Below the pieces are notes generated by a model. The model did no database searches and was not told the DNA's origin. It saw only the letters and a list, made by a program, of their open reading frames with translations. The position numbers and the translations under genes were made by a program. Shown here piece after piece: positions 1 through 8,374 of a stretch of DNA of 64,000 bases. This DNA is from Gammaproteobacteria bacterium (GTDB taxonomy: Bacteria > Pseudomonadota > Gammaproteobacteria > Thiohalobacterales > Thiohalobacteraceae), in the NCBI GenBank assembly GCA_019911805.1, contig JAIOJV010000034.1, positions 1-64,000 of the forward strand. Reading direction: 5' to 3'. How positions within the stretch are numbered: position 1 is the first letter of the stretch; every line of letters starts with the position of its first letter.

Positions 1-35
1 ATCCCGAATCCCGAATCCCGAATCCCGAATCCCGG
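1..35. repeat. Five tandem copies of the 7-mer ATCCCGA
   Basis: The window opens inside a perfect 7-nt tandem array, the last copy ending in G instead of A. The same heptamer in reverse complement (GGGATTC) recurs five times near 43587-43621. The array may continue to the left of the window. It lies upstream of aspS and no function is visible. Confidence 0.9.
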
Positions 36-110
36 TTGCCCGCCTCCGCCCGACCCCGTACCATCCCCTCTTTTCATTTCCCGCATGCGCGCCCGGAGGC
101 GATCACGTCC

Positions 111-1895
111 ATGAGTTCCCTGCGTACCCATTACTGTGGGCGGCTGAACGCATCCCATATCGATCAGGACATCAGCATCTGCGGCTGGGTACACCGTCGG
201 CGTGATCATGGCGGCGTGATCTTCATCGACCTGCGCGATCGTGAGGGTGTGGTGCAGGTGGTGTTCGACCCGGACGCCCCGGAGTCTTTCCAGGTGGCCG
301 AGCGGGTGCGCAGCGAATATGTCCTGCAGGTGCGTGGCACGGTCCGCCGCCGTCCGGCCGGGACCGAGAACCCGACCATGCCGACCGGCGAGGTCGAGAT
401 CCTGGGCGGGGCACTGACCATCCTCAATACCGCCGAGACACCGCCCTTCCAGATCGACGACGATGAGATCGGCGAGGAGCTGCGGCTGCGCTATCGCTAC
501 ATCGATCTGCGCCGGCCGGTCATGCAGCAGCGCCTCCAGCTGCGCGCACGCATCGCCCGCCAGTTGCGCCACTTCCTGGACGAGCGCGGCTTTCTGGACA
601 TCGAGACCCCGATCCTCACCAAGACCACGCCGGAAGGCGCGCGCGATTATCTGGTGCCGAGCCGCACCCACCCCGGTGAATTCTTCGCCTTGCCGCAGTC
701 GCCACAGCTGTTCAAGCAGCTGCTGATGATGAGCGGTATGGACCGCTATTATCAGATCGTGCGCTGCTTCCGCGATGAGGATCTGCGCGCCGACCGCCAG
801 CCGGAATTCACTCAGCTCGACATCGAGACCTCGTTCCTCGATGAGGACGAGATCATGGGCCTCATGGAGGACATGCTGCGTGGGCTGTTCAAGGAGGTGC
901 TGGACGTCAACCTGCCTGAGCCGTTTCCGCGCATGACCTACGCCGAGGCCATACGCCGCTTCGGCGTCGACAAGCCGGACCTGCGCATCCCGCTGGAGCT
1001 GGTCGATGTCGGCGATCTGATGCGCGCTGTGGACTTCAAGGTGTTCTCCGCACCGGCCGTCGATCCACAGGGTCGGGTCGCCGCCCTGCGCCTGCCGCAG
1101 GGCGGCAGTCTGTCGCGCAAGGAGATCGATGACTATACACAGTATGTCTCGCGCTACGGCGCCAAGGGCCTGGCCTACGTCAAAGTCAACGACGTGACCA
1201 AAGGCCGTGACGGTCTGCAGTCGCCGATCCTCAAGTTTCTCCCGGATGCCGCCATCGCGGGCATCATGGAACGCACCCGGGCGACCGATGGCGACCTGAT
1301 CTTCTTCGGTGCCGACCAGGCCCGTGTGGTCAATGAGTCGCTGGGTGCGTTGCGCATCCGGCTCGGTCACGACCGCGGCTTGCTGATCGGCACTTGGGCA
1401 CCGCTGTGGGTGGTCGGCTTTCCGATGTTTGAACGCGACGCGGACGACAGCCGCTGGGTGGCACTGCATCATCCATTCACCGCGCCGGACAGCGACGACG
1501 CCGAGGCGTTGCGAGGCAATCCCGGCGAGGCGCTGTCGCGCGCCTACGACATGGTGCTCAACGGCACCGAGCTCGGCGGCGGTTCGATACGTATCCATCG
1601 TGAGGCCATGCAGACGGCGGTGTTCGATCTGCTCGGCATCGGCCCCGACGAGGCGCGCGCGAAATTCGGCTTCCTGCTCGATGCCCTCAAGTACGGTTGC
1701 CCCCCGCACGGCGGCATCGCCTTCGGCCTCGACCGCCTGGTGATGCTCATGGCCGATGCCCACTCGATTCGCGACGTCATGGCCTTCCCCAAGACCCAGA
1801 CCGCCGCCTGCCTGCTCACCGACGCCCCGTCGCCGGCCGACGAGAAACAACTGCGCGAACTCGGCATCCGACTGCGGGCGAAGGCGGCGGAGTAG
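111..1895 (+). CDS. aspS: Aspartyl-tRNA synthetase
   Basis: Class II aminoacyl-tRNA synthetase that charges tRNA-Asp in the cytoplasm; 594 residues, the usual bacterial length. An OB-fold anticodon-binding domain fills about residues 1-110. The catalytic core carries motif 2 ([16 protein letters not shown], near residue 220) and motif 3 ([12 protein letters not shown], near residue 535), with the bacterial GAD insertion between them. The reading frame is open from position 36, but the ATG at 111 is preferred: GGAGG lies about ten bases upstream and the protein then begins like known AspRS ([10 protein letters not shown]). The gene heads the aspS-nudB-yebC-ruvCAB order common in Gammaproteobacteria. 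Whether it is discriminating or also charges tRNA-Asn was not resolved. Confidence 0.97.
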   Translation: MSSLRTHYCGRLNASHIDQDISICGWVHRRRDHGGVIFIDLRDREGVVQVVFDPDAPESFQVAERVRSEYVLQVRGTVRRRPAGTENPTMPTGEVEILGGALTILNTAETPPFQIDDDEIGEELRLRYRYIDLRRPVMQQRLQLRARIARQLRHFLDERGFLDIETPILTKTTPEGARDYLVPSRTHPGEFFALPQSPQLFKQLLMMSGMDRYYQIVRCFRDEDLRADRQPEFTQLDIETSFLDEDEIMGLMEDMLRGLFKEVLDVNLPEPFPRMTYAEAIRRFGVDKPDLRIPLELVDVGDLMRAVDFKVFSAPAVDPQGRVAALRLPQGGSLSRKEIDDYTQYVSRYGAKGLAYVKVNDVTKGRDGLQSPILKFLPDAAIAGIMERTRATDGDLIFFGADQARVVNESLGALRIRLGHDRGLLIGTWAPLWVVGFPMFERDADDSRWVALHHPFTAPDSDDAEALRGNPGEALSRAYDMVLNGTELGGGSIRIHREAMQTAVFDLLGIGPDEARAKFGFLLDALKYGCPPHGGIAFGLDRLVMLMADAHSIRDVMAFPKTQTAACLLTDAPSPADEKQLRELGIRLRAKAAE

Positions 1896-1904
1896 GTTGA
1901 TGTG

Positions 1905-2215
1905 AACCGCCAGGGCCGATGAGACGAACCGCCAAGACGCCGAGGTCGCCAAGAAAGGCGGGGTGAACCGCCAAGACGCCAAGAACGCCAAGAAAGACGG
2001 GGTGAACCGCCAAGGCGCCAAGACGCCAAGAATGATCAAGTTGTTCGCAAGCGTTGAATCACGAACCGGCAGCCAAGACCGTTGGCTACTACGTCCAGAA
2101 CCAGCACAAAACCTAACACAAGTATTTTCTTGGCGTCTTGGCGCCTTGGCGGTTAAAAAAGATTTTCTTGGCGACCTCGGCGTCTTGGCGGTTCGTCTCA
2201 TCGGCCCTGGCGGTT
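1905..2215. repeat. Nested inverted-repeat element 1 (GCCAAGAAC words)
   Basis: This fills the 350-nt gap between aspS and nudB. The outer arms, 1905-1956 and 2164-2215, are perfect reverse complements over 52 nt. The inner arms, 2005-2032 and 2127-2154, are perfect over 28 nt. A further left arm (about 1967-1996) has no exact partner. The arms are made of repeated words such as GCCAAGAC and GCCAAGAAC. Between the inner arms is a 94-nt core that is also found, inverted, in element 2 on the other side of nudB. Degenerate arm sequence continues right up to the nudB start codon. Short ORFs through the element are repeat-derived and are not annotated. Confidence 0.93.
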
Positions 2216-2245
2216 CGCCTCATCTGTCTTAGCGATTCACATCGA

Positions 2246-2698
2246 ATGACATCGCACGGTTTCAAGCGGCCCGAATCTGTCCTGGTGCTGGTCTACACCG
2301 CCGCCAGCGAGGTGCTGCTGCTGCGCCGACGTACGCCGGACGATTTCTGGCAGTCGGTGACCGGCAGCCTGGAGTGGGATGAGACGCCGGGGCAGGCGGC
2401 GCGGCGCGAATTGCTCGAAGAGACCGGTCTGGCCGCCGATGCGGCGCTGATCGACTGCCACATCACCCACCGTTTCCCCCTCCTGCCGGCCTGGCGGGGC
2501 CGCTATGCGGCGGACGTCACGCACAATATCGAGCATGTCTTCAGCCTGGAGTTGCCCGCCCGGGCAGCCGTCCGGATCGATCCCCGTGAACACCTGGACT
2601 ACCGCTGGGTCGCCCACAGCGAGGCGCTGGTGCTCGCGAGCTCCCATACCAATCGCGACGCCATCCTGGCCTGTATACCGGCCGCTCGGAGCGACTAG
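2246..2698 (+). CDS. nudB: Dihydroneopterin triphosphate diphosphatase (Nudix)
   Basis: Nudix hydrolase of 150 residues, the size of NudB, which removes pyrophosphate from dihydroneopterin triphosphate in folate synthesis. The Nudix box lies at about residues 40-62: it starts GSLEWDE and ends RELLEETGL, with the catalytic glutamates intact. The frame is open from 2138 through repeat sequence, but the ATG at 2246 (MTSHGFKRPESVLVLVY) fits the family N-terminus. Its place between aspS and yebC matches the usual nudB location and supports the specific name; the Nudix fold itself is certain. No clear ribosome site is visible, because repeat sequence runs up to the start codon. The gene is flanked on both sides by inverted copies of one repeat element. 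Confidence 0.9.
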   Translation: MTSHGFKRPESVLVLVYTAASEVLLLRRRTPDDFWQSVTGSLEWDETPGQAARRELLEETGLAADAALIDCHITHRFPLLPAWRGRYAADVTHNIEHVFSLELPARAAVRIDPREHLDYRWVAHSEALVLASSHTNRDAILACIPAARSD

Positions 2699-2730
2699 TG
2701 CACCGTCAAGGTGCCTAGGAAAATCTTTTT

Positions 2731-2995
2731 GAACCGCCAAGACGCCAAGAACGCCAAGAAAATCTTTTTCAACCGCCAAGGCGCCAAGACGCCAAGAAAA
2801 TACTTTCTTTAGGTTTTGTGTTGATTCTGGACACAGTAGCGAACGATCTTGGCTGCTGGTTCGTGGTTCAACCCCAGTGTACGACTTGATCATTCTTGGC
2901 GTCTTGGCGCCTTGGCGGTTCATCCCGTCTTTCTTGGCGACCTCGGCGTCTTGGCGGTTCGTCTCGTGTCTTTTGTGGCGCTTTGGCGGTTCAAC
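2731..2995. repeat. Nested inverted-repeat element 2, inverted copy of element 1
   Basis: This fills the 346-nt nudB-yebC gap. The inner arms at 2771-2798 and 2893-2920 are perfect over 28 nt and identical in sequence to the inner arms of element 1. Outer arms (about 2731-2760 and 2930-2965) are related but imperfect. A further degenerate arm ends near 2995. On the opposite strand, 2771-2920 aligns with 2005-2154 over the same 150 nt without gaps; by eye about 78 of the 94 core positions agree. The element is therefore a second, inverted copy. Confidence 0.92.
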
Positions 2996-3044
2996 TTGTT
3001 CCGGTGCTAGAATCAGCCCGTTCCGAACACCGAATGAGGCAGTC

Positions 3045-3788
3045 ATGGCAGGTCACAGCAAATGGGCGAATATCCAGCACCGCAAGAACGCCCAGGATGC
3101 CAAGCGTGGCAAGATCTTCACCAAACTGATCCGTGAGATCACCACCGCCGCACGCAGCGGCGATCCAGATCCCGCCGCCAATCCGCGCTTGCGTCTGGCG
3201 GTGGACAGGGCGCTGGGCGCCAACATGACCAAGGACACCATCGAGCGTGCCATCAAACGCGGTGCCGGGGCGCAGGAGGGTGAGAACTACGAGGAGATCC
3301 GCTACGAGGGGTACGGCCCCGGCGGTGCCGCGGTCATGGTCGACTGCATGACCGACAACCGCAACCGGACCGCCTCGGAGGTACGCCATGCCTTCGCCAA
3401 GCACGGCGGCAACCTCGGCACCGATGGCTCGGTGGCCTACCTGTTCACTCCGCACGGCGTACTGAGTTACCCGGCCGGCAGCGATGAGGATCAGATCATG
3501 GAGGCGGCGCTGGAGGCCGGCGCCCAGGATGTCGTCAGCAACGACGATGACTCCGTCGATGTGCTCACCGATCCGGCCGAGTTCGGTCAGGTCAAGGAGG
3601 TCATGATCGCCGCCGGGCTTCCGCCCGAGCAGGCCGAGGTGACCATGCGCCCCAGCACCAGCGCCGTGCTGGACATCGAGGCCGCCACCTCCATGGTCAA
3701 GCTGCTGGATGCACTGGAGGATCTGGACGACGTCCAGCAGGTCTACTCCAACGCGGACATCGCCGAGGACATACTAGCGCAGCTGTGA
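3045..3788 (+). CDS. yebC: YebC/TACO1-family protein
   Basis: Protein of 247 residues with the family N-terminus [18 protein letters not shown] and full length for YebC. Members are linked to relief of ribosome stalling at proline-rich stretches, and some were earlier described as DNA-binding regulators; the role here is inferred from family. The frame is open upstream, but the ATG at 3045 gives the canonical start. The gene sits between nudB and ruvC, the standard gammaproteobacterial position, followed by about 180 nt of repeat-containing spacer rather than being tightly coupled to ruvC. Confidence 0.96.
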   Translation: MAGHSKWANIQHRKNAQDAKRGKIFTKLIREITTAARSGDPDPAANPRLRLAVDRALGANMTKDTIERAIKRGAGAQEGENYEEIRYEGYGPGGAAVMVDCMTDNRNRTASEVRHAFAKHGGNLGTDGSVAYLFTPHGVLSYPAGSDEDQIMEAALEAGAQDVVSNDDDSVDVLTDPAEFGQVKEVMIAAGLPPEQAEVTMRPSTSAVLDIEAATSMVKLLDALEDLDDVQQVYSNADIAEDILAQL

Positions 3789-3799
3789 CGTGCAGCTGT

Positions 3800-3872
3800 A
3801 GGGTGCGTCGAGGCGCAGCCTGACGCACCGGACCCGCATATCCGCGGCACGTCGCTTGCGCCGACGCACCCG
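3800..3872. repeat. GTGCGTCGAGGCGCAGC-type inverted repeat
   Basis: A 31-nt box at 3800-3830 holds GTGCGTCGAGGCGCAGC and ends in GACGCACC, so it can fold on itself; a second GACGCACCC half site lies at 3862-3870. The same 31 nt occur exactly, in reverse complement, at 49990-50020, and a diverged copy lies at 5115-5193. Confidence 0.8.
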
Positions 3873-3879
3873 ACACTCA

Positions 3880-3959
3880 CTAGGTTCTAGAAGTCAGGGC
3901 CGGGGAAAATCACCGTCGGTATCCGGCTCATGCTACGATCCCTAGACCCTAGAACCTAG
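3880..3959. repeat. CTAGGTTCTAG inverted repeat before ruvC
   Basis: Perfect 11-nt inverted arms CTAGGTTCTAG (3880-3890) and CTAGAACCTAG (3949-3959). The right side continues CACCTGATTTT directly into the ruvC ATG. Similar word families occur at 10700-10770 and 41394-41482. Confidence 0.75.
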
Positions 3960-3970
3960 CACCTGATTTT

Positions 3971-4486
3971 ATGCGCATCCTCGGCATCGACCCCGGCTCC
4001 CAGATTACCGGTTTCGGCATCATCGATGTCGATGGGCCGTGTTGCCGCCACCTGCATAGCGGTCACATCAAGGTCGACGGCGCGGCGCTGCCGGAAAAAC
4101 TCGGTGTGATCTTCTCAGCAGTGCAGGCGCTGGTCGCGGAATGGCGGCCACAGGAACTCGCCATCGAACGGGTATTCATGGCGCGCAATGCCGATTCGGC
4201 GCTCAAACTCGGTCAAGCGCGCGGTGCGGCCATCTGTGCTGCCGTGGGTACGGTGCCCACCATCGCCGAATACAGCCCGAGTGAGGTCAAACAGGCCATC
4301 GTCGGCAAGGGTGGCGCCACCAAAGAGCAGATCCAACACATGGTGCGCGTGCTGCTGAAACTCACCACGCAGCTCCAGCCCGACCAGGCCGATGCCCTCG
4401 CCATCGCGTTGTGCCACAGCCACATGCGCCAGACACTGAGCAGGATCCCCGGTGCGCGCGCCGCGCGCGGCGGGCGTTTCCGGTGA
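3971..4486 (+). CDS. ruvC: Holliday junction endonuclease RuvC
   Basis: RuvC resolves Holliday junctions after RuvAB branch migration. At 171 residues it has the normal size. The four acidic catalytic residues are visible: Asp7 in GIDPGS, Glu66 in AIERVF, and Asp138 and Asp141 in DQADALAIA. It is the first gene of ruvCAB. Its stop codon overlaps the GTG start of ruvA, which suggests translational coupling. Repeat sequence reaches to within a few bases of the start codon, so the ribosome site is not obvious. Confidence 0.97.
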   Translation: MRILGIDPGSQITGFGIIDVDGPCCRHLHSGHIKVDGAALPEKLGVIFSAVQALVAEWRPQELAIERVFMARNADSALKLGQARGAAICAAVGTVPTIAEYSPSEVKQAIVGKGGATKEQIQHMVRVLLKLTTQLQPDQADALAIALCHSHMRQTLSRIPGARAARGGRFR

Positions 4487-5079
4487 TCGGTTTTCTGTGT
4501 GGCCGGCTGGTCGTAAAACACCCCCCGGTGCTGCTCATTGACGTCAACGGTGTGGGCTACGAGATCGAGGCGCCCATGACCACGTTCTACGATCTGCCCG
4601 AGACCGGCGCCGAGGTCACCCTGCATACCCATCTGGTGGTGCGCGAGGATGCGCACACGCTGTTCGGTTTCCTGCGCCTGTCCGACCGGGCGCTGTTCCG
4701 CTCTCTGATCAAGGTCAGCGGCGTCGGGCCACGCATGGCGCTGGCGATCCTGTCGGGCATGAGCGCCGACACCTTCGTGCGTTGCATCCAGGACAACGAT
4801 ACCGCCGCACTGATCCGTGTGCCCGGCGTCGGCAAGAAGACCGCCGAGCGCCTGGTGGTGGAGTTGCGCGACCGCTTGGACAAGGGGATGGGCGGCGTTA
4901 CGGGGCTGCCGACGGCCATCGACAGCGGCCCGGTCAACCCGGTGGAGGAGGCGGTCCGCGCCCTGATCGCACTCGGCTACAAGCCACCCGATGCCGCGCG
5001 CATGGTCCGCGGCGTCGAGGCCAAGGGGCTGGGTGTGGAGGAGATCATCCGCCGCGCGCTGCAGGCGGCCGCGAAATAA
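4483..5079 (+). CDS. ruvA: Holliday junction helicase subunit RuvA
   Basis: RuvA binds the four-way junction and loads RuvB. A GTG start overlapping the ruvC stop (GTGA) gives 198 residues and the family N-terminus IGFLCGRLV. The OB-fold is followed by two helix-hairpin-helix motifs, VSGVGPRMALAIL and VPGVGKKTAERLVVEL. The C-terminal region (about residues 150-198) matches the flexible RuvB-contacting domain and ends EIIRRALQAAAK. The ATG-started frame from 4411 would overlap ruvC by 76 nt and is less likely. Confidence 0.96.
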   Translation: MIGFLCGRLVVKHPPVLLIDVNGVGYEIEAPMTTFYDLPETGAEVTLHTHLVVREDAHTLFGFLRLSDRALFRSLIKVSGVGPRMALAILSGMSADTFVRCIQDNDTAALIRVPGVGKKTAERLVVELRDRLDKGMGGVTGLPTAIDSGPVNPVEEAVRALIALGYKPPDAARMVRGVEAKGLGVEEIIRRALQAAAK

Positions 5080-5114
5080 CCCGCTGCTCCTTACGGGGAG
5101 GCGATAGTCGTAGG

Positions 5115-5193
5115 CGTAGGGGGCGTCGAGGCGCAGCCTGGACGTGGCGCACGGCGGAGATCCTGGTGCGTCGCTGCGCCGACGCACCCTACG
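5115..5193. repeat. Diverged copy of the GTGCGTCGAGGCGCAGC repeat
   Basis: The left half (5115-5150) reads GGCGTCGAGGCGCAGCCTGG and the right half (5166-5193) ends GCCGACGCACCCTACG. The two can pair imperfectly. It lies in the 190-nt ruvA-ruvB gap, so this ruv operon is interrupted by repeat sequence where many relatives have tight spacing. Confidence 0.7.
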
Positions 5194-5269
5194 AAAACCT
5201 CTGCTGCGTCGCCGGTATCGGCGCATGGACAGGGTTCGCTTCCGGCCGCCTATCGGGTATCTTCCCCGC

Positions 5270-6322
5270 ATGACCACCGACCGCCTGATCGACCCCCATG
5301 CCGCCTCCACCGACGAGGAGCGCATCGATCGCGCCATCCGGCCGAAGCTGCTCGCCGATTACGTCGGCCAGCCACAGGTGTGCGCCCAGATGGAGATCTT
5401 CATCGGCGCGGCGCGGGCCCGTGGTGAGGCGCTGGATCACGTGCTCATCTTCGGGCCGCCCGGCCTGGGCAAGACGACGCTGGCGCACATCGTTGCCAAC
5501 GAGCTGAACGTCAATCTGCGCCACACCTCCGGGCCGGTGCTGGAGAAGCCCGGCGACCTGGCAGCCATGCTGACCAACCTGGAACCGCACGACGTGCTGT
5601 TCGTCGACGAGATCCACCGGCTCAGCCCGGTGGTGGAGGAGATCCTCTATCCGGCGATGGAGGACTACCAGCTCGACATCATGATCGGCGAGGGGCCGGC
5701 GGCGCGCTCCATCAAGCTCGACCTGCCGCCGTTCACCCTGATCGGCGCCACCACCCGCGCGGGCCTGCTCACCTCACCCCTGCGTGATCGCTTCGGCATC
5801 GTGCAGCGTCTCGAGTTCTACAACCAGGCGGATCTGGCCAGCATCCTGCTGCGCTCGGCGGGCATCCTGGGCGTGGCGACGACGCCGGAAGGCGCGCAGG
5901 AGCTCGCCAAGCGTTCGCGCGGCACCCCGCGGATTGCCAACCGCTTGCTGCGGCGGGTGCGTGACTACGCCCAGGTCAAGGGCAGCGGCTACATCGACGC
6001 CGACATCGCGCATCAGGCGATGGATCTGCTCAGTGTCGACAGCCACGGTTTCGACACCATGGACCGCACCCTGCTGACGACGGTCATCGACAAGTTCGAC
6101 GGCGGGCCGGTCGGCGTCGACAGTATCGCCGCAGCGATCGGCGAGGAGCGCGGCACCATCGAGGATGTGCTGGAGCCGTACCTCATTCAACAGGGCTTCC
6201 TGATGCGTACCGCGCGCGGACGCATGGCCACCCGCAAGGCCTATCTGCACTTCGGCCTGCAGCCGCCGGTACGCTCGAGCGACCCCGACAGCCCGTCGCT
6301 GTTTGACGCCGTCGAAAAATAG
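5270..6322 (+). CDS. ruvB: Holliday junction branch-migration ATPase RuvB
   Basis: AAA+ motor that drives branch migration on RuvA-bound junctions; 350 residues. Walker A is [12 protein letters not shown], Walker B is LFVDEIHRL, a sensor segment is GATTRAGLL, the arginine-finger region is [12 protein letters not shown], and the C-terminal winged helix includes the [13 protein letters not shown] stretch. The ATG at 5270 gives the family-like start [13 protein letters not shown]; an upstream in-frame extension to 5144 runs through repeat sequence and is not supported. Confidence 0.97.
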   Translation: MTTDRLIDPHAASTDEERIDRAIRPKLLADYVGQPQVCAQMEIFIGAARARGEALDHVLIFGPPGLGKTTLAHIVANELNVNLRHTSGPVLEKPGDLAAMLTNLEPHDVLFVDEIHRLSPVVEEILYPAMEDYQLDIMIGEGPAARSIKLDLPPFTLIGATTRAGLLTSPLRDRFGIVQRLEFYNQADLASILLRSAGILGVATTPEGAQELAKRSRGTPRIANRLLRRVRDYAQVKGSGYIDADIAHQAMDLLSVDSHGFDTMDRTLLTTVIDKFDGGPVGVDSIAAAIGEERGTIEDVLEPYLIQQGFLMRTARGRMATRKAYLHFGLQPPVRSSDPDSPSLFDAVEK

Positions 6323-6427
6323 GCGTATATACTCGCGCCCGCGGGGAGCTGGTTTTTGTGCGCGACTCCCCGGGTGTCCCGGCGCTGCCGGGGACGATCA
6401 TCTTTTGCTGGATCTTTCCCGAAACGT

Positions 6428-6697
6428 ATGTTGCGAGTGCTCCCCGTAGTGCTCCCCGTCCTGCTGTGGATGCCCTGGCAGGGCCTGGTCGCCGACCCCC
6501 TGTACCCCGATGCCGGAACTCCCACCCGCTGGTTCTTGTCTCTCGACAAGGACCGGGACGGCTATCTGGACAGCCGCGAGCTGCAGCTGCACCCGGAATG
6601 GGCGCAGGCGGTCAGGACGGCGGATCGGGACCACGATTGGCGCATCGATCACCGTGAGTTCCTGTCCTTGCTGGATAGGCTGCGCGCGCGCCGGTAA
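6428..6697 (+). CDS. Small exported EF-hand protein
   Basis: An 89-residue protein whose hydrophobic N-terminus (residues 1-22, ending QGLVA) looks like a signal peptide. Two EF-hand-like calcium loops follow: residues 40-51 with Asp40, Asp42, Asp44, Gly45, Asp48 and Glu51, which is canonical; and residues 66-77 with Asp66, Asp68, Asp70, Asp74 and Glu77 but Trp at the usual Gly position. A periplasmic calcium-binding role is inferred. It sits between ruvB and ybgC, where most relatives have no gene. The frame is open further upstream from 6356, but the ATG at 6428 directly precedes the signal-like segment. The specific function is unknown. Confidence 0.7.
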   Translation: MLRVLPVVLPVLLWMPWQGLVADPLYPDAGTPTRWFLSLDKDRDGYLDSRELQLHPEWAQAVRTADRDHDWRIDHREFLSLLDRLRARR

Positions 6698-6774
6698 GCT
6701 ATGCCACTGAATCGCGGGGCACGGCACCCGCTGGGCTGCGGCATCGATGGGGACAGGCGGGGAGAACAGGCAGG

Positions 6775-7179
6775 ATGCGAGGATTCCGCTGGCCGGTGCG
6801 TGTCTACTATGAGGATACCGACGCTGGCGGCGTGGTCTACTACGCCAACTACCTCCGTTTCATGGAGCGGGCCCGTACCGAGTGGCTGCGCAGCCTGGGG
6901 GTCGAGCAGGACCGCCTGGTCCGCGAGCAGGGGATCATCTTTGCCGTGACCGAGGCCGAGCTGCGTTTCAAGCGTCCCGCACGCTTCAACGACGCCCTGG
7001 AGGTCACGGCACGCGTCATCGAGCGCCGTCGCGTCAGCCTGCGCTTCGCCCAGACCGTGCTGCGTGGCGACGAGCTGTTGTGTGAAGGCCGTATCCAGAT
7101 TGCCTGTCTGGACAGCGCCGTCTTCCGTCCCCGGGCCATCCCGAAAGAGCTGCTGAAGGAGATCGTCGATGTCGACTGA
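6775..7179 (+). CDS. ybgC: Acyl-CoA thioesterase YbgC (Tol-Pal cluster)
   Basis: Hotdog-fold thioesterase of 134 residues. The active-site segment VYYEDTDAGGVVYYANY (Asp14 and Asp16 region) is the YbgC/4-hydroxybenzoyl-CoA thioesterase signature. It is the first gene of the tol-pal cluster and overlaps tolQ by 11 nt. YbgC acts on acyl thioesters in the cytoplasm; how that serves the Tol system is not settled. A purine-rich stretch (GGCGGGGAGAACAGG) precedes the ATG. Confidence 0.93.
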   Translation: MRGFRWPVRVYYEDTDAGGVVYYANYLRFMERARTEWLRSLGVEQDRLVREQGIIFAVTEAELRFKRPARFNDALEVTARVIERRRVSLRFAQTVLRGDELLCEGRIQIACLDSAVFRPRAIPKELLKEIVDVD

Positions 7180-7843
7180 TATGTCCATCCTGCATCTGAT
7201 CACCGGTGCAAGTGCGGTGGTGCAGGTGGTCATGGCACTGCTGGCCATCATATCGGTCATTTCCTGGACCATGATCTTCCATAAATGGCGTGCCCTGGGC
7301 GATGCCCTCGAGGGGGCCAACACCTTTGAGAAGCGCTTCTGGTCGGGCGGCGACCTGGGGACACTGTACAAGGAGGTGTCCGAGGCGCCCGATGAGGCGC
7401 GCGGTATGGCCGATATCTTCGAGGCCGGCTTCAAGGAATTCGCCCGTCTGCGCAAGCAGTCCGGCAATGACTCCCAGGCACTGATCGAGGGCGTACAGCG
7501 CTGCATGCGGGTGGCCCTGTCGCGCGAGATCGATCGGTTGGAGATGAACCTGTCGTTTCTGGCGACGGTCGGCTCGACCAGTCCCTACGTGGGCCTGTTC
7601 GGTACGGTATGGGGTATCATGAATTCGTTCCGCGCCCTCGGCAATGTGCAGCAGGCGACCCTGGCCATGGTGGCGCCGGGTATCGCCGAGGCGCTGGTGG
7701 CGACCGCCATGGGTCTGTTCGCGGCCATCCCGGCGGTGGTCGCCTACAACCGCTACTCGAACGATGTCGAGCGCCTGATCAACCGCTACGACAACTTTCT
7801 GGAGGAGTTTTCCTCCATCCTGATGCGCCAGGTACACAACTGA
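7169..7843 (+). CDS. tolQ: Tol-Pal protein TolQ
   Basis: Inner-membrane proton-channel subunit, MotA/ExbB family, 224 residues. Three membrane segments are visible: about residues 17-37, 130-155 (starting GLFGTVWGIM) and 165-190. With TolR it converts the proton gradient into movement of TolA during outer-membrane constriction at division. The start overlaps ybgC, and tolR follows after 90 nt. Confidence 0.96.
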   Translation: MSTDMSILHLITGASAVVQVVMALLAIISVISWTMIFHKWRALGDALEGANTFEKRFWSGGDLGTLYKEVSEAPDEARGMADIFEAGFKEFARLRKQSGNDSQALIEGVQRCMRVALSREIDRLEMNLSFLATVGSTSPYVGLFGTVWGIMNSFRALGNVQQATLAMVAPGIAEALVATAMGLFAAIPAVVAYNRYSNDVERLINRYDNFLEEFSSILMRQVHN

Positions 7844-7933
7844 TGGTGCCGCTCGCACCCGCCAGCGCCGAATCTGAGGTGCCCGTCGCAGGCGTGGGCG
7901 GTGCCATCGTGCCAGACTGGGGCGCCTGAAGAC

Positions 7934-8371
7934 ATGGCCAGACAACGCATCCGCAAACGCCCCATGGCCGAGATCAACGTCGTGCCCTACATCGACGTGA
8001 TGCTGGTCATGCTGGTGATCTTCATGGTGACGGCGCCGTTGTTGCAGCAGGGCGTCCAGGTGGAGCTGCCGCAGGCGAGCGCCACGCCGCTGCCGCCCGA
8101 TCAGGGCGAGCCGCTGGAACTGAGTGTGGACGCTGAGGGTAATTATTACCTGAACGTGGGGGGCGACCCCAAGACGGCGCTCGACGAAGAGACCATCGTG
8201 CAGCGCACGGCAGCGGTGCTGCGCCGCAAGCCGACGACGCCGGTGCTGGTACGTGGCGACCGTAGCGTCGACTATGGCACGGTGGTGCGCGCCATGGTGC
8301 TGCTGCAGCAGGCGGGCGCGCCCAATGTCGGCCTGGTCACCGAGGGTACGATGCCCAGGCGTGGGCGCTGA
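7934..8371 (+). CDS. tolR: Tol-Pal protein TolR
   Basis: ExbD/TolR family, 145 residues. One N-terminal membrane helix carries the proton-relay aspartate (INVVPYIDVMLVMLVIF), followed by a periplasmic domain rich in VELPQA-type sequence. The ATG at 7934 (MARQRIRKRPMAEIN) is preferred to an upstream start at 7901 because it gives the usual basic N-terminus and has GAAGA upstream. It acts with TolQ and TolA. Confidence 0.95.
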   Translation: MARQRIRKRPMAEINVVPYIDVMLVMLVIFMVTAPLLQQGVQVELPQASATPLPPDQGEPLELSVDAEGNYYLNVGGDPKTALDEETIVQRTAAVLRRKPTTPVLVRGDRSVDYGTVVRAMVLLQQAGAPNVGLVTEGTMPRRGR

Positions 8372-8374
8372 TCC

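Noticed and set aside
36-110. N-terminal extension of aspS
   Set aside because: The extra 25 residues are unlike AspRS and the ATG at 111 has the only good ribosome site.
1905-2215. Repeated ~30-nt units resembling a CRISPR array
   Set aside because: The units are inverted about a centre, differ in internal sequence and are not separated by unique spacers of constant length; no cas genes are present.
1963-2232. Short ORFs through the repeat elements as real genes
   Set aside because: Translations are word repeats (QDAKNAKKD-like, TKDTKE-like, THGNTRK-like) with no ribosome sites; they are explained by the repeats.
2986-3029. yebC promoter with -35 inside the repeat arm (TTGGCG then TAGAAT)
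   Set aside because: The spacing is 19 nt and the -35 word occurs in every arm, so the match is not informative.
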